From contig NW_002060944.1 in the NCBI RefSeq assembly GCF_000150275.1, forward strand, positions 5,927,102 to 5,991,101: a DNA stretch of 64,000 nucleotides. The letters run 5' to 3'. The stretch comes from Trichoplax adhaerens (lineage: Eukaryota > Placozoa > Uniplacotomia > Trichoplacea > Trichoplacidae). The first letter of the stretch is position 1. The number at the start of each line of letters is the position of its first letter. Positions 1 through 9,529 of the stretch are shown here, piece by piece. The notes under the pieces were generated by a model, which searched no databases, was not told the origin of the DNA, and was given only the letters and a program-made list of their open reading frames with translations. The position numbers and the translations under genes are program-made.

Positions 1-936
1 CATACGATATTCCACTGTACTGTATAGTGTACAGCATAAGGCTCAAGACAATGATTTGATTGATTTTATTTTCGGTATGCCTTTGCTACACGGCATTTTT
101 GCATCATCGCCACTTTTCATGAAGAAAAACTAACAGAAATTCAGCAAGTCTTTGTCTTAAATAGGCCAGAAAAGCAGGCGTACATACTGTATACATACGT
201 ATTTAAATAGTAGAGGAATAAATGAGTATGCCGGGATGGCTGTACTTTACAGCATCCAGTCCAGTATCAATCATTTTCTCTGGGCTAGACATTACTTACT
301 ATAAGAGTATAATTATATCAGATCCTATTGAACCAAATGCAGAGGCCTAATAGTTATTATTAATAATCCAGTATAAAGTGCACGTTTCCATTTCGAAATG
401 CGATTTGAACCTACAATAGTCGAGCAGAATAATCAACCACATAAGACTTGGCTTAAACCGGTAGTTTACTTTTCATTTCTTGACAATTTCGTTGATATGA
501 TGCCTTAGTTTATAGGTGTAAGGATGCTACTAACACCATTAGTATAATTATTATGATGATAATAACATTTCAGTGAACTTATGTAAGTTTAGGACATGTT
601 AATATTAATCTTAAATTAAATAGGCTTTACCAGTGGACGTAAGTTAATAGCAGTATTGAGTAGCAGGTAATTTCATAACGATACAATGTACTCCGTTATC
701 TATTCTGTTACTAGCATAATAATAATTTTCCCTGAAATTACCTACTGTAGTTTGCACTCTATTTTAACCATAACCTGTGTATGAGCTTTTGCTCTTTCTA
801 AGTCATCACTTTCAAAAACTATAAAAATGGATAATATATTAGAATTTATTTTACTTTTCGATGTCAATATTACACTTCGTACTCTCAAGAGCAAACGGTG
901 GATAGCTTCAATGCGTTGAGGTCTGTCGGATGCTCC
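1..936. other. intergenic / 3' flank of the SKICH gene
   Basis: AT-rich sequence without a supportable ORF. It lies just past the stop codon of the minus-strand SKICH gene, so its right end should hold that gene's 3' UTR. A short TACTG-type run begins the window (about 14-36). Nothing else was recognised. Confidence 0.5.
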
Positions 937-2703
937 TTAATGAACGGCAGAATGGAGCATTTTTGCCTTTAATGAATCAATTTCACTTTGCTTTTGTTCC
1001 AAGGAATCATGACATGCAGCTAGTTCTTGAATCATCAGATTCATTTCTTGTTCCGAACTCGCCCGTGTTTCGCACAGTATCTGTATTTGTGCATTTTTAG
1101 TGGACAATTCTTTCATTAACTCTTCCTTTTTTGCTTGTAATTCCCTTTTAGCCATCGTTTCATCATCTTGCAGGGGATAATATTGGTTACCCATATTAGC
1201 TTTATCTTTGGCAATTTTGATTTCATTTTGAAGTCGATAGCATTCAATGACTTTGTCTTTGTAGGCTTCTTTACTCATATCTAACCTAGCGTATAAATCT
1301 GCAACCTGCCGTTTTAGGTTAGTATTTAACTCAACTGCGAATTTCAGATTGGTTTGGGAATCCGATAATCGTCGATACAAAGCTTTTCCTTTTTTCACTG
1401 CATCCACATGTTGTTCTTCTAAATGTTCGTGAGCAACATACAGCGCCATTGTCGAATTTTTAGCGCAAGTCTTTTCTTCTCTCTCTTTATGGCGTAGTTC
1501 ACGGCTTAACCTTTCAATTTCATCTTGATAACTTTTCGATTCTTCCTGGAGTATTCTAATAATCTCTTCAAAGTCACTATTATGATTCTTTTCTATAGTC
1601 AACGCATCAGTGCATTTCTTAACTTCTAATTCTATTACTTGAGCGCAATCAAGCAACGTACGACTATCGAAATTCTCAGCTTCTTCATGGTCATCCTTCC
1701 GTCTCAAGATATTTATACTGCCTATTAATGAATCCTTGACTAAGGTATCGTTGGCTTGTGATGATTCCATCAAACTCTCTAGATGACTAATTACATCTTT
1801 AAGTTCGTCGTTTCTTACGTGGGCATTTTGTAAATCATCATTGGATTGATTTAGCATATCTTTGATGGTAGCTATCTCGGTAGTATTATTTTCGATAATC
1901 TCTTGCAGATTTGTAATCATTGCTTTTAGTTGTTGGTTTTCCAGTGATGCATTATCTACTGTAAGGGAATATTGGCCTTTCATTTGCTCACTTTCGGAAA
2001 GTTTATCTAATGCTGATGTTAAACGATCTTCGTAGGAGGATAAATTGATAGCCATCTTCTCTTGCTCTAGTTCTAATTCATCAATCCGTTGTGCTTTGGC
2101 TTGATTATCCGCTCGTACTTGCTCTACTTGACTCTTTAACATGTTTACAGATTGCTTGCTTTCTGCCAGTAAAGTATCAAGCGCGTCTTTTTCAATTTTC
2201 ATACTAGATAATTGACTCTCCAATGTCATATTAGCAGCTATCAAATCTTCAAATGATGTCGGTATAGTTTCATTGTTATTCTGTCTACTGACAACTACTA
2301 CATCGCCTTGAACATTGAACAAGTCCAGCCAGTCATAATCATTATCGGCTTCATCCAGTTCAAGAGGAAGGATAGTGAAGCTACGACTTACTGCAACCAA
2401 TCGATTTTTATGATTCATATAGCACAGTTGATAAGTACTTTCAGTGGTAATTTCTTGTGGGATTGGTAATACATATTTGTTGATATGCGTATCATTGGAG
2501 CAATCAGTGCCGACATATTGACGCAGCAAGCAATCTTCTTCTGATTTCCATCCAACCTTGAATAATCCGATCCAATCGCCATCATTGCAATTGGATTCTT
2601 GCACTCCCTCAACATCAAATTGTATGTTATCTCCTCGATGATATCGACCTTGAATATTGGTGAAAGAAATATCAACTTTGAGTGATGATTTGGCCTCCAT
2701 CAT
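937..2703 (-). CDS. SKICH-domain coiled-coil protein, TAX1BP1/CALCOCO (NDP52)-like, intronless
   Basis: A 588-residue single-exon ORF starting ATG-ATG. Residues about 9-112 read as a SKICH domain: the hallmark DWIGLFKVGW (43-52) and the YQLCY...VSRSFTI strand (91-111) match NDP52 and TAX1BP1. From about 155 to the C-terminus it is nearly continuous coiled coil rich in E, K, Q and L. Between them lies an acidic linker with a candidate LC3-interacting motif WLDL (125-128), a hydrophobic DVVVV (134-138) at the place of the non-canonical CLIR of CALCOCO proteins, and FEDL (151-154). By homology it should be a cytosolic selective-autophagy adaptor or coactivator-type scaffold. The C-terminal zinc fingers of TAX1BP1 and NDP52 are absent, so it is nearer in layout to a truncated family member. 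Family call is strong; orthology to one vertebrate member is not decidable. It has no introns, unlike every other gene here. Confidence 0.85.
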   Translation of the reverse strand: MMEAKSSLKVDISFTNIQGRYHRGDNIQFDVEGVQESNCNDGDWIGLFKVGWKSEEDCLLRQYVGTDCSNDTHINKYVLPIPQEITTESTYQLCYMNHKNRLVAVSRSFTILPLELDEADNDYDWLDLFNVQGDVVVVSRQNNNETIPTSFEDLIAANMTLESQLSSMKIEKDALDTLLAESKQSVNMLKSQVEQVRADNQAKAQRIDELELEQEKMAINLSSYEDRLTSALDKLSESEQMKGQYSLTVDNASLENQQLKAMITNLQEIIENNTTEIATIKDMLNQSNDDLQNAHVRNDELKDVISHLESLMESSQANDTLVKDSLIGSINILRRKDDHEEAENFDSRTLLDCAQVIELEVKKCTDALTIEKNHNSDFEEIIRILQEESKSYQDEIERLSRELRHKEREEKTCAKNSTMALYVAHEHLEEQHVDAVKKGKALYRRLSDSQTNLKFAVELNTNLKRQVADLYARLDMSKEAYKDKVIECYRLQNEIKIAKDKANMGNQYYPLQDDETMAKRELQAKKEELMKELSTKNAQIQILCETRASSEQEMNLMIQELAACHDSLEQKQSEIDSLKAKMLHSAVH

Positions 2704-2906
2704 TGCGTTTAAGATTTGTCAATAGGGACTGTTAGGGATGTTTTTTTTTTTTCTTCCAATGCACAAGACTGACAGCCAGTCGATCACAACAACAAGGCGA
2801 AAGAAGTTTGTTACAGTACTGTTTGTGATGGGTGAATGATGCGGTATTTGTACTTTGTAAGTAAAGTACAAAGTACGGTAGGCTAGAGTGCGATGTCCAA
2901 TCATGG

Positions 2907-3060
2907 CAGTACTGTACACTGTAGTGTAGTGTACTGTACTCTACTGTACTCTACTATACTGTACTGTACAGTACTGTACAGTAGAGTATTTCTGCACGGT
3001 CATCTCTCACTGAGTACTGTACACCACACGTAGCGTACAGTACTGTACTGTACTGTAGTC
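2907..3060. repeat. TACTG/CAGTA palindromic pentamer cluster
   Basis: Runs of TACTG and its complement CAGTA alternate and switch strand at GTAC, giving perfect palindromes such as TACTGTACAGTA. It lies 200-360 bp upstream of the SKICH gene start. Confidence 0.8.
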
Positions 3061-3320
3061 AGTGACACGTCCGCATAGTGAAAGTATAGTTATAACGGTC
3101 CATTACGTCACGACTACAACGCACTAAAATTAAAATATGACAGCACAGTCAGGGACTTGTAATGAAAGTAATACTGGCCTTTACAAAGTCCCTGGGTACA
3201 GTGCTGTAAATTGGAAAGATGGAGATACTACTCTATGAAAAATAGGCATTTATTGACATTGATTGGCAAGTCAATACGCTAGAGTGGATGTACAGTAGGT
3301 ACAGTATGGGGCTTCAAATT

Positions 3321-3467
3321 CCGGTGGCTCACAAGGCTCCGCGCATACGCCGTAAGAACTGGTGATACGCTACAGAAATGATGTCACACAATCTTCAAGT
3401 GATATCGCGCAAACTTGAATTTCATCAGTTCTTACGGCGTATTGCGCTGAGCCTTGTAAGCCACCGG
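3321..3467. repeat. long inverted repeat (foldback element)
   Basis: The left arm, 3321-3361, begins CCGGTGGCTCACAAGG. The right arm, 3426-3467, is its near-perfect reverse complement ending CTTGTAAGCCACCGG. Arms are about 41 bp with about three mismatches and enclose about 64 bp. The shape suits a small foldback or MITE-like relic or an RNA hairpin. No transposase or clear target-site duplication is seen. Confidence 0.75.
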
Positions 3468-3567
3468 ATCAAATAGCTGCTCATTAATTCATTCATGAAT
3501 TAATGATACTGCTGAGATGATGCAATCTAGTGTGCCACTACAGTACTGTACAGTGTACACAGACTGT

Positions 3568-3683
3568 CATGGACTACGCAAAAAAGACCTGCAGACATAG
3601 CTCATAACGGTTCGAACCGAATCGAACCTTTCTCAGGTCTACCTGCACTCTTGCAGTTGCGTATCAGTACTGAAGTAGTCCAT
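3568..3683. repeat. second nested inverted repeat
   Basis: Outer arms CATGGACTAC (3568-3577) and GTAGTCCATG (3674-3683) are perfect complements. Inside are further short complements, including a GGTTCGA...TCGAACC stem and AGACCTGCAG against a CTGCA...AGGTAGACCT segment. Origin unknown. Confidence 0.6.
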
Positions 3684-3699
3684 GATACTGAATCATAGT

Positions 3700-3865
3700 C
3701 ATGACTCAGAAAGCTCTACAGTGCACAGTACATGACGCTACAGTACTTACTGTAAAAGAAAGAATGAAAGTACTGTACTGTATCGTACGGTACGATACTC
3801 TATTCCCATTCAGCCAGGGACCAATGAAGGCTTCAAAGCTTGACTTCTATACTGTACAGTACAAT
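3700..3865. repeat. TACTG/CAGTA pentamer cluster
   Basis: Scattered TACTGTACTG, GTACGGTACGATAC and TACTGTACAGTAC runs of the same family as at 2907-3060. The 80-codon ORF across it is probably a by-product of the repeat. Confidence 0.6.
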
Positions 3866-5479
3866 ACAGGAGTGAAAATCCAGCAGTGTTTTCAGCACAC
3901 GATAAGTTTCCAAATTTGCCATTTTCCAGTCCCTGTACAGTAGCAAGTTTTATTTTTAGTCATGATTGTGCTAAGGTAAAAATGACCTACCTGGATATTT
4001 CTTTCCCACCAAGTTAAAGTTGCCCTTATTAGGTGAACAATAACAACATCCAAGCTGTGTATTCGTCATTATCTCGTGGGGATATCATTAGTAACAGTAC
4101 AGTCAGTCAAGAACCTTTCCATAGCCGGCAGTCACTCCTTGAACTTAATCAATCTCGACATGGTTTGGGAACGTTTTATTAGGTAGGTTGAATTACCTTT
4201 GATTGCATGATGCAAATGGTGAATGTTGAATGAAGAGATAGGTTGAGAACAGAAATATTATTCAAGTACACTTTGTCACCTTAAATAGTTTGTACAGGGG
4301 TTGATTAGTCATCACAATGAACTACACTTGCTTTGATGTCGTACTAGCTTGCATAGTAACTGCATGACATAACTAAGCTACGTGTCAATCCAGCATGACA
4401 GCAATTGACAAGGTTAAAAATTTTTCAAATTTCTCAATCAGCTTCTTCATCGGCTTCTATTTTCTTCTACAGTATCGATAGACTGTTGTAGTTCGTAATA
4501 CACCAGAAAGTAAGCTTTTTCATAAAGTTGAAGATGATACCATGATACGATTTGATTTGAAATCGTAGAAGATGACATGGTAGGTAATTCAAAATTGCAA
4601 CTCAGCCTTTCCTAGTAGGGTATACGCGATACAAGTGATTGCATCGCATATAATATACTTTATATATTCTACTTGCTGCCATGTTATTAAACAATCCATC
4701 ATGTAACGGACTTTGTAAGCAATCCATGATACAATCGTTTATCGCAATTCTTTAAAGTAGTAATATTCTGAAACAGAGACACAACAATCATTTACAAATA
4801 ATTCACTACAAGTACTCATTCATGGATCTTGATTCTTCAATTAAAGTAACAATATTCTGAAATAGATAGAGTAATAATTGACAAAGAATTCACTGAAATG
4901 ATACCATCGTCAATCTTTATCAAAGTAATAATACATCGTATTCAAGAAATAGAGATACGGTAGTAATTGAGAAATGATTCATTCTCAGATTCGGTAGGGT
5001 AAAAGTATTACTGCAATAGATATAGGTGAATTGGACTTTCTTTCGACCTTAGTCATTCAGGTTGAACTAAATCTATAAATTTACAATCCTCTACAATCGA
5101 ATGCTAATATTATTATTTGTCATTACCAAGCCGATTTGCAAGCCAATATTTAACGGAAAGGGTAAGAATAGCATTTCATGATTTAATTATTATCCTTAAC
5201 AAGAATGAATCAAACATTATTTCCAATCTGTAGCTGGCCAATTCCTACCTTATGCGTAGGCTTGCCCAATTAACTCATTATCATTACCTCAAAATGCGGA
5301 ATGTGGGTGAGTGCATAGAATAGACGTAATGCATTGAAATTCAGTTGCACAATGGCTGGATTTGCGTTTTGTAAAATATAATTTGAACATTTCTGAGGTA
5401 ATCAAATATAGCTTTCAGTATGATTGCCTTTCAAATAATTCAAAACTGCTGCGTTACGATATACTGTACTGTATAATCA

Positions 5480-5628
5480 ATTTAGGCAATGAGAGTGTTG
5501 AAAATTTGAAACGGAGAACTCAAGCTCCTTATTCTAAAAGTCAAGAAGTAAAAGAAGGTTTCTTCAACACCTTTCTAAGAAATATTCAGGTCGAAATGGA
5601 GAAGGAGAGGCGAAAGAAAAATTTATAA
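5480..5628 (+). CDS. unassigned candidate 3' coding exon
   Basis: An open frame follows a possible acceptor (AATTTAG at about 5486) and runs to a TAA at 5626-5628, ending in a charged tail (EMEKERRKKNL). Composition looks protein-like and the upstream part of the frame is less convincing. I do not recognise the family and found no partner exons upstream. It could be the last exon of a small gene or chance. Confidence 0.2.
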
Positions 5629-5639
5629 TCAAGCTATTA

Positions 5640-6766
5640 CAATATTATATTATATTATAAAATGAGATGATACGCAACTTGTATTTTTTATTTCAAGATC
5701 ATTCTTACAGCTCATTATCTGATGCGCTTCTTAAGTAATTGCCCAAAATAGACAAAATACTAATTCGCCGTATTAATCTGCAAGTATGTATGATATGCAA
5801 CTCGTACTTTTTGAATAACATGGCTATAAAATGTCCACGTATGCATTACTATCAGGATTCGTTATCAAATAGCGACTCGCTTTTATAAAATAATAATGTA
5901 GTTTTCGTTTTGGACTTGTATGAGAGTTAAATTATGTAGATAAATACTGTACTGTATATGTTCAATGTTAAGGTAAATGATGATGGTTTATTTGGTGGTA
6001 GGGAGTTGTAAATGCGGCTTAGGCAATCGCTATTCTTGAATATAATTGGCTAAAGGTATAAATTGACGCTAATTAGCTATGGTTAAAATCAGTAATTTGA
6101 ATATCCAGCTTATCTCTCGTCCAGTCATGACTTATGATCCCTGCTGACGATTAAAGGACATCATTTATCAAGGAGTCCGTAAGGATATCAGATACCTAGC
6201 TTGGCCGTGCTTACTGCTCAGCCACGATTTTTGGCTCCAAGCTATGATCCATAATACAGCTTTCCGTTCATAGCTTGTAGGATTACTATATATACTTGCT
6301 CTGTATTGCTATACAAGATCGTACAGTTTAGGAAATGCTGTTGCATTATTGACTCCTTTGGAACATTGTATTTATGTAAGTAAATTGATATTTTACAAGG
6401 CAATATTGCTACCTTTGGGGAGCTAAAGTATTAAAGCCTAGTAAACGATAACAACGTCTTTTTCTTGCTGATTTTGGTCTGCTCTGCTCAGTACACAGTC
6501 AAGTAAATCCTTATGCAAGCTACTTTTACATAATTAATTACTGTACTACTATTAGTGATGATAGCCAGAGCATGTGTATCGTTAATAAAGTAGGATTACG
6601 AGACCGATAGTGATCTTACAATCCATCAATGTTAACCCAAAGTTGGCCTGTTAATCTCCTTTATTATTGTACGAGCATCACGACACCAGTGGTAATCTCC
6701 CACTTGTTGTAGAATACAGTAGAGTGTCGACAAATGGCCTTCGAAACTGAAATATACGCGTAAGAT
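5640..6766. other. intergenic, nothing recognised
   Basis: AT-rich DNA without a supportable ORF, repeat or RNA gene, up to the edge of the satellite array. Confidence 0.4.
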
Positions 6767-6767
6767 A

Positions 6768-7742
6768 GAAATAGTGCATGCTGCAAGTTCGATGATAAGT
6801 CTGTACAACTATCACTATAGGGAAAGAGATCTAGATGATCTTTGGTAAAAGTTGTGGTTTTACGCAAGAAAGAGAAGTGTTTTACGAAAAAGAAATGGAG
6901 GTTTTGAAATAGAGCATGCAGCAAGTTCGATGATAAGACTGTGCAAGTATCAAACTATCACTATAGGGAAAGAGATCTAGGTGATCTTTGGTAAAAGCTC
7001 TGGTTTTACGCAATAAAGAGAAGTATTTACGAAGAAGAAATAGAGCATGCGGCAAGTTTGATGATAAGACTGTACAAGTATCAAACTATCACTACAGGGA
7101 AAGAGATCTAGGTGATCTTTGGTAAAAGCTCTGGTTTTACGCAATAAAGAGAAGTGTTAACGAAGAAGAAATAGAGCATGCAGCAACTTTGATGATAAGA
7201 CTGTACAACTATCAAACTATCACTATAGGGGAAGAGATCTAGGTGATCTTTGGTAAAAGCTCTAGTTTTACGCAAGAAAGAGAAGTGTTTACGAAGAAGA
7301 AATGGAGGTTTTGAAATAGAGCATGCGGCAAGTTTGATGATAAGACTGTGCAAGTATCAAACTATCACTATAGGGAAAGAGATCTAGGTGATCTTTGGTA
7401 AAAGCTCTGGTTTTATGCAATAAAGAGAAGTGTTTACGAAGAAGAAATGGAGGTTTTGAAATAGAGCATGCGGCAAGTTTGATGATAAGACTGTGCAAGT
7501 ATCAAACTATCGCTATAGGGAAAGAGATCTAGGTGATCTTTGGTAAAAGCTCTGGTTTTATGCAATAAAGAGAAGTGTTTACGAAGAAGAAATGGAGGTT
7601 TTGAAATAGAGCATGCGGCAAGTTTGATGATAAGACTGTGCAAGTATCAAACTATCACTATAGGGAAAGAGATCTAGGTGATCTTTGGTAAAAGCTCTGG
7701 TTTTATGCAATAAAGAAAAGTGTTTTACGAAGAAGAAACGGA
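6768..7742. repeat. seven-copy tandem satellite, 145/131-bp unit
   Basis: The anchor GATCTAGGTGATCTTTGG recurs at 6828, 6974, 7105, 7236, 7381, 7526 and 7671, giving spacings of 146, 131, 131, 145, 145 and 145 bp. The two short units lack the 14-bp block TGGAGGTTTTGAAA. Copies 5-7 are almost identical, so local duplication is recent. The unit length is not a multiple of three and the minus-strand ORFs in it shift frame between copies, so it is not a coding repeat. Confidence 0.92.
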
Positions 7743-7744
7743 GG

Positions 7745-9048
7745 GTGTTGTATTTGCAGAAGCTGGCAGCCTACTTCAGGATCGTTGTAGCAAAGTCGTG
7801 TGCAAAATGAGCTGTCACCTATTCGACCGTTTTTATTCTTTTTTTGTCCTAGTAGACAGTGTAATAAGTTAACATAACGGACACCATGATCCCACAAGAT
7901 GACAAACCATTCTGCACATCGTTTTCCTCGCTTGTCCGTCCGCTCCATCCGCTACAACATAGTATTGACTCATACAGCTGTCACAGAATAGGCATTAGAC
8001 CAGCATTGTCTTGATACTATTGAGTGATTGATTATTATTTATTTATTTATTTTACCGTATTTACACCGGTCTGGTCCAATTTTCGACTCCACGACTCCAT
8101 GTATACTCAAGGCTAGTACTGGATGGTATGTATGGGTAAGTGTAGCATGTAGAGTTGAGTAGCCAGAGCAGCCCTTTCCTGACGTATTGTACGTGGATAG
8201 TAGCGAGTTATTGCAAAATCTCAAGACAAACTTTCTGACGTAGATCTACAATCAGTTGGTTTAAGAGGGAGAAAAAGAAATTGCAATACGCTTTAGGCCC
8301 GTAAAAAAGAGAAAAAACCTGAGGGTCAATTGCATACCGTTGAAATTTTGATCACCTTGAAGATATTAAGGTAAGCGTTATTGAACACGGCGAGATAGTT
8401 CCTATCGGCTGAACTCTTTGCATGGTGCCAACCATGATGGACACGTAAACTCCTTTTTGTGATAGCCAAATGGCGATCATCGCCATCAACTACTCTACCG
8501 TTGTAGGCCGGCCTTTCATCATCCATGATATCATCATTGAATAGCAATCGATGTCGAAATCAATCGAGCAATTTCTCTGCTTGATATTGGATTCAAATGC
8601 ATGCGATATCCCAATGCAATCGTAGCCGTGATGAATGTGCCACTCGTATAGGACGATTAGCGACTTCTAATAATGCCTTTCAAACTGAATTGAATCCTGT
8701 AGCTTTTCTCAACTTCTTTTACTGTTGAGAAAATGGATAACCAAGTACATGACATTATTTCCATTTTTTCAACGATTGAACGTAGGATAGGGTATTTATC
8801 CATCTTCTATCTACTTGTATTCCACACTATATGCATTAGAAATGACAATGTACATCACTCACTGTCTATTCGCCTCTTTCAACCATGTTAAAACTCAGGA
8901 GAAATGAATTCATTTTAGGCGTACATAATTAGCATCTCATGGTAAAAAGATGAATACTATCAATGAATGAATCGATACTCTACTATAGCATGCTATTCCC
9001 CCAAAATAGAAAGACATAGAAAACATGTAGAAACTGCGATATTCATCA
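7745..9048. other. intergenic with weak minus-strand ORFs
   Basis: It holds unassigned minus-strand ORFs of 60-81 codons (7703-7948, 8039-8224, 8326-8547). The last has a protein-like composition (two HH pairs, ending in YLNIFK), but no family was recognised and no exon chain could be joined. A TTTA simple repeat lies at about 8038-8054. Confidence 0.35.
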
Positions 9049-9527
9049 TTATGATGCGAGTAGAGTAAACTTGACCCTTAATTGAAATACTCCCAATAGA
9101 CAGAGTAGTCGTCTACTGGACTTTCTCCAGCTACTTGTAGGATAGCCATCAGTGATTGTCAACTTACTGTCATTGTCAATACACGACTTTCCATGGGATG
9201 ATGAATGGATACAATAAGATAAAAAGTAGCCTAGTTGATTAACGATTGCTAATCGTAAAAAGATACCATAATCGGCTAATTTCCAGTACCGATTTTCGTT
9301 TTTTCTCTCATCGGTTAAGTGAAAGTACTCTCTTACATTTGAAAACTGAGAGTGCGCAACTTTAGCTTCAAATTCGAGAAACCATTTGTAAAAATTGCAA
9401 TCAACTGCCATGCCGACGCAGTCAATTGATTACTAGTGGAATAATATCTTACCGTAGCAAAGAAATTTGGTCCATCTAGCATACACAAGTCGTCCCAAAT
9501 TTTTACTTTCATTCTATCTTTGTTCAC
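9049..9527 (-). other. unassigned minus-strand ORF pair (possible exons)
   Basis: Two overlapping open frames (9333-9527 and 9049-9411). The upper one ends in GPNFFATV followed by a good donor GTAAGATA. The lower one follows a possible acceptor (GGCAG at about 9407-9411) and contains a second donor GTAAGAG. The 120-codon frame is long for chance at this base composition. No domain was recognised and the flanking exons were not found, so a real gene here is possible but unproven. Confidence 0.25.
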
Positions 9528-9529
9528 AC

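Larger units (their letters stand above)
2704..5350. other. intergenic region with palindromic and inverted repeats
   Basis: 5' flank of the SKICH gene. It holds a dense TACTG/CAGTA palindrome cluster (2907-3060), two imperfect foldback structures (3321-3467 and 3568-3683), a 26-bp near-palindrome (3481-3506) and a further TACTG cluster (3700-3865). From 3.95 to 5.35 kb it is plain AT-rich DNA with no gene that I can support. Confidence 0.5.

Noticed and set aside
360-430. tRNA on the minus strand suggested by GGTTCAAATC
   Set aside because: The T-stem does not pair and no cloverleaf can be built.
3605-3630. tRNA gene suggested by GGTTCGAACC
   Set aside because: No acceptor, D or anticodon stems could be folded around it. 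The match belongs to the local inverted repeat.
7108-7643. Overlapping minus-strand ORFs encoding near-identical 69-81 aa proteins
   Set aside because: They lie inside the 145/131-bp satellite. The period is not a multiple of three and the frame breaks at each unit, so the similarity comes from the DNA repeat.
6768-7742. CRISPR-like array
   Set aside because: Whole units repeat head to tail without unique spacers, and the genome is eukaryotic.
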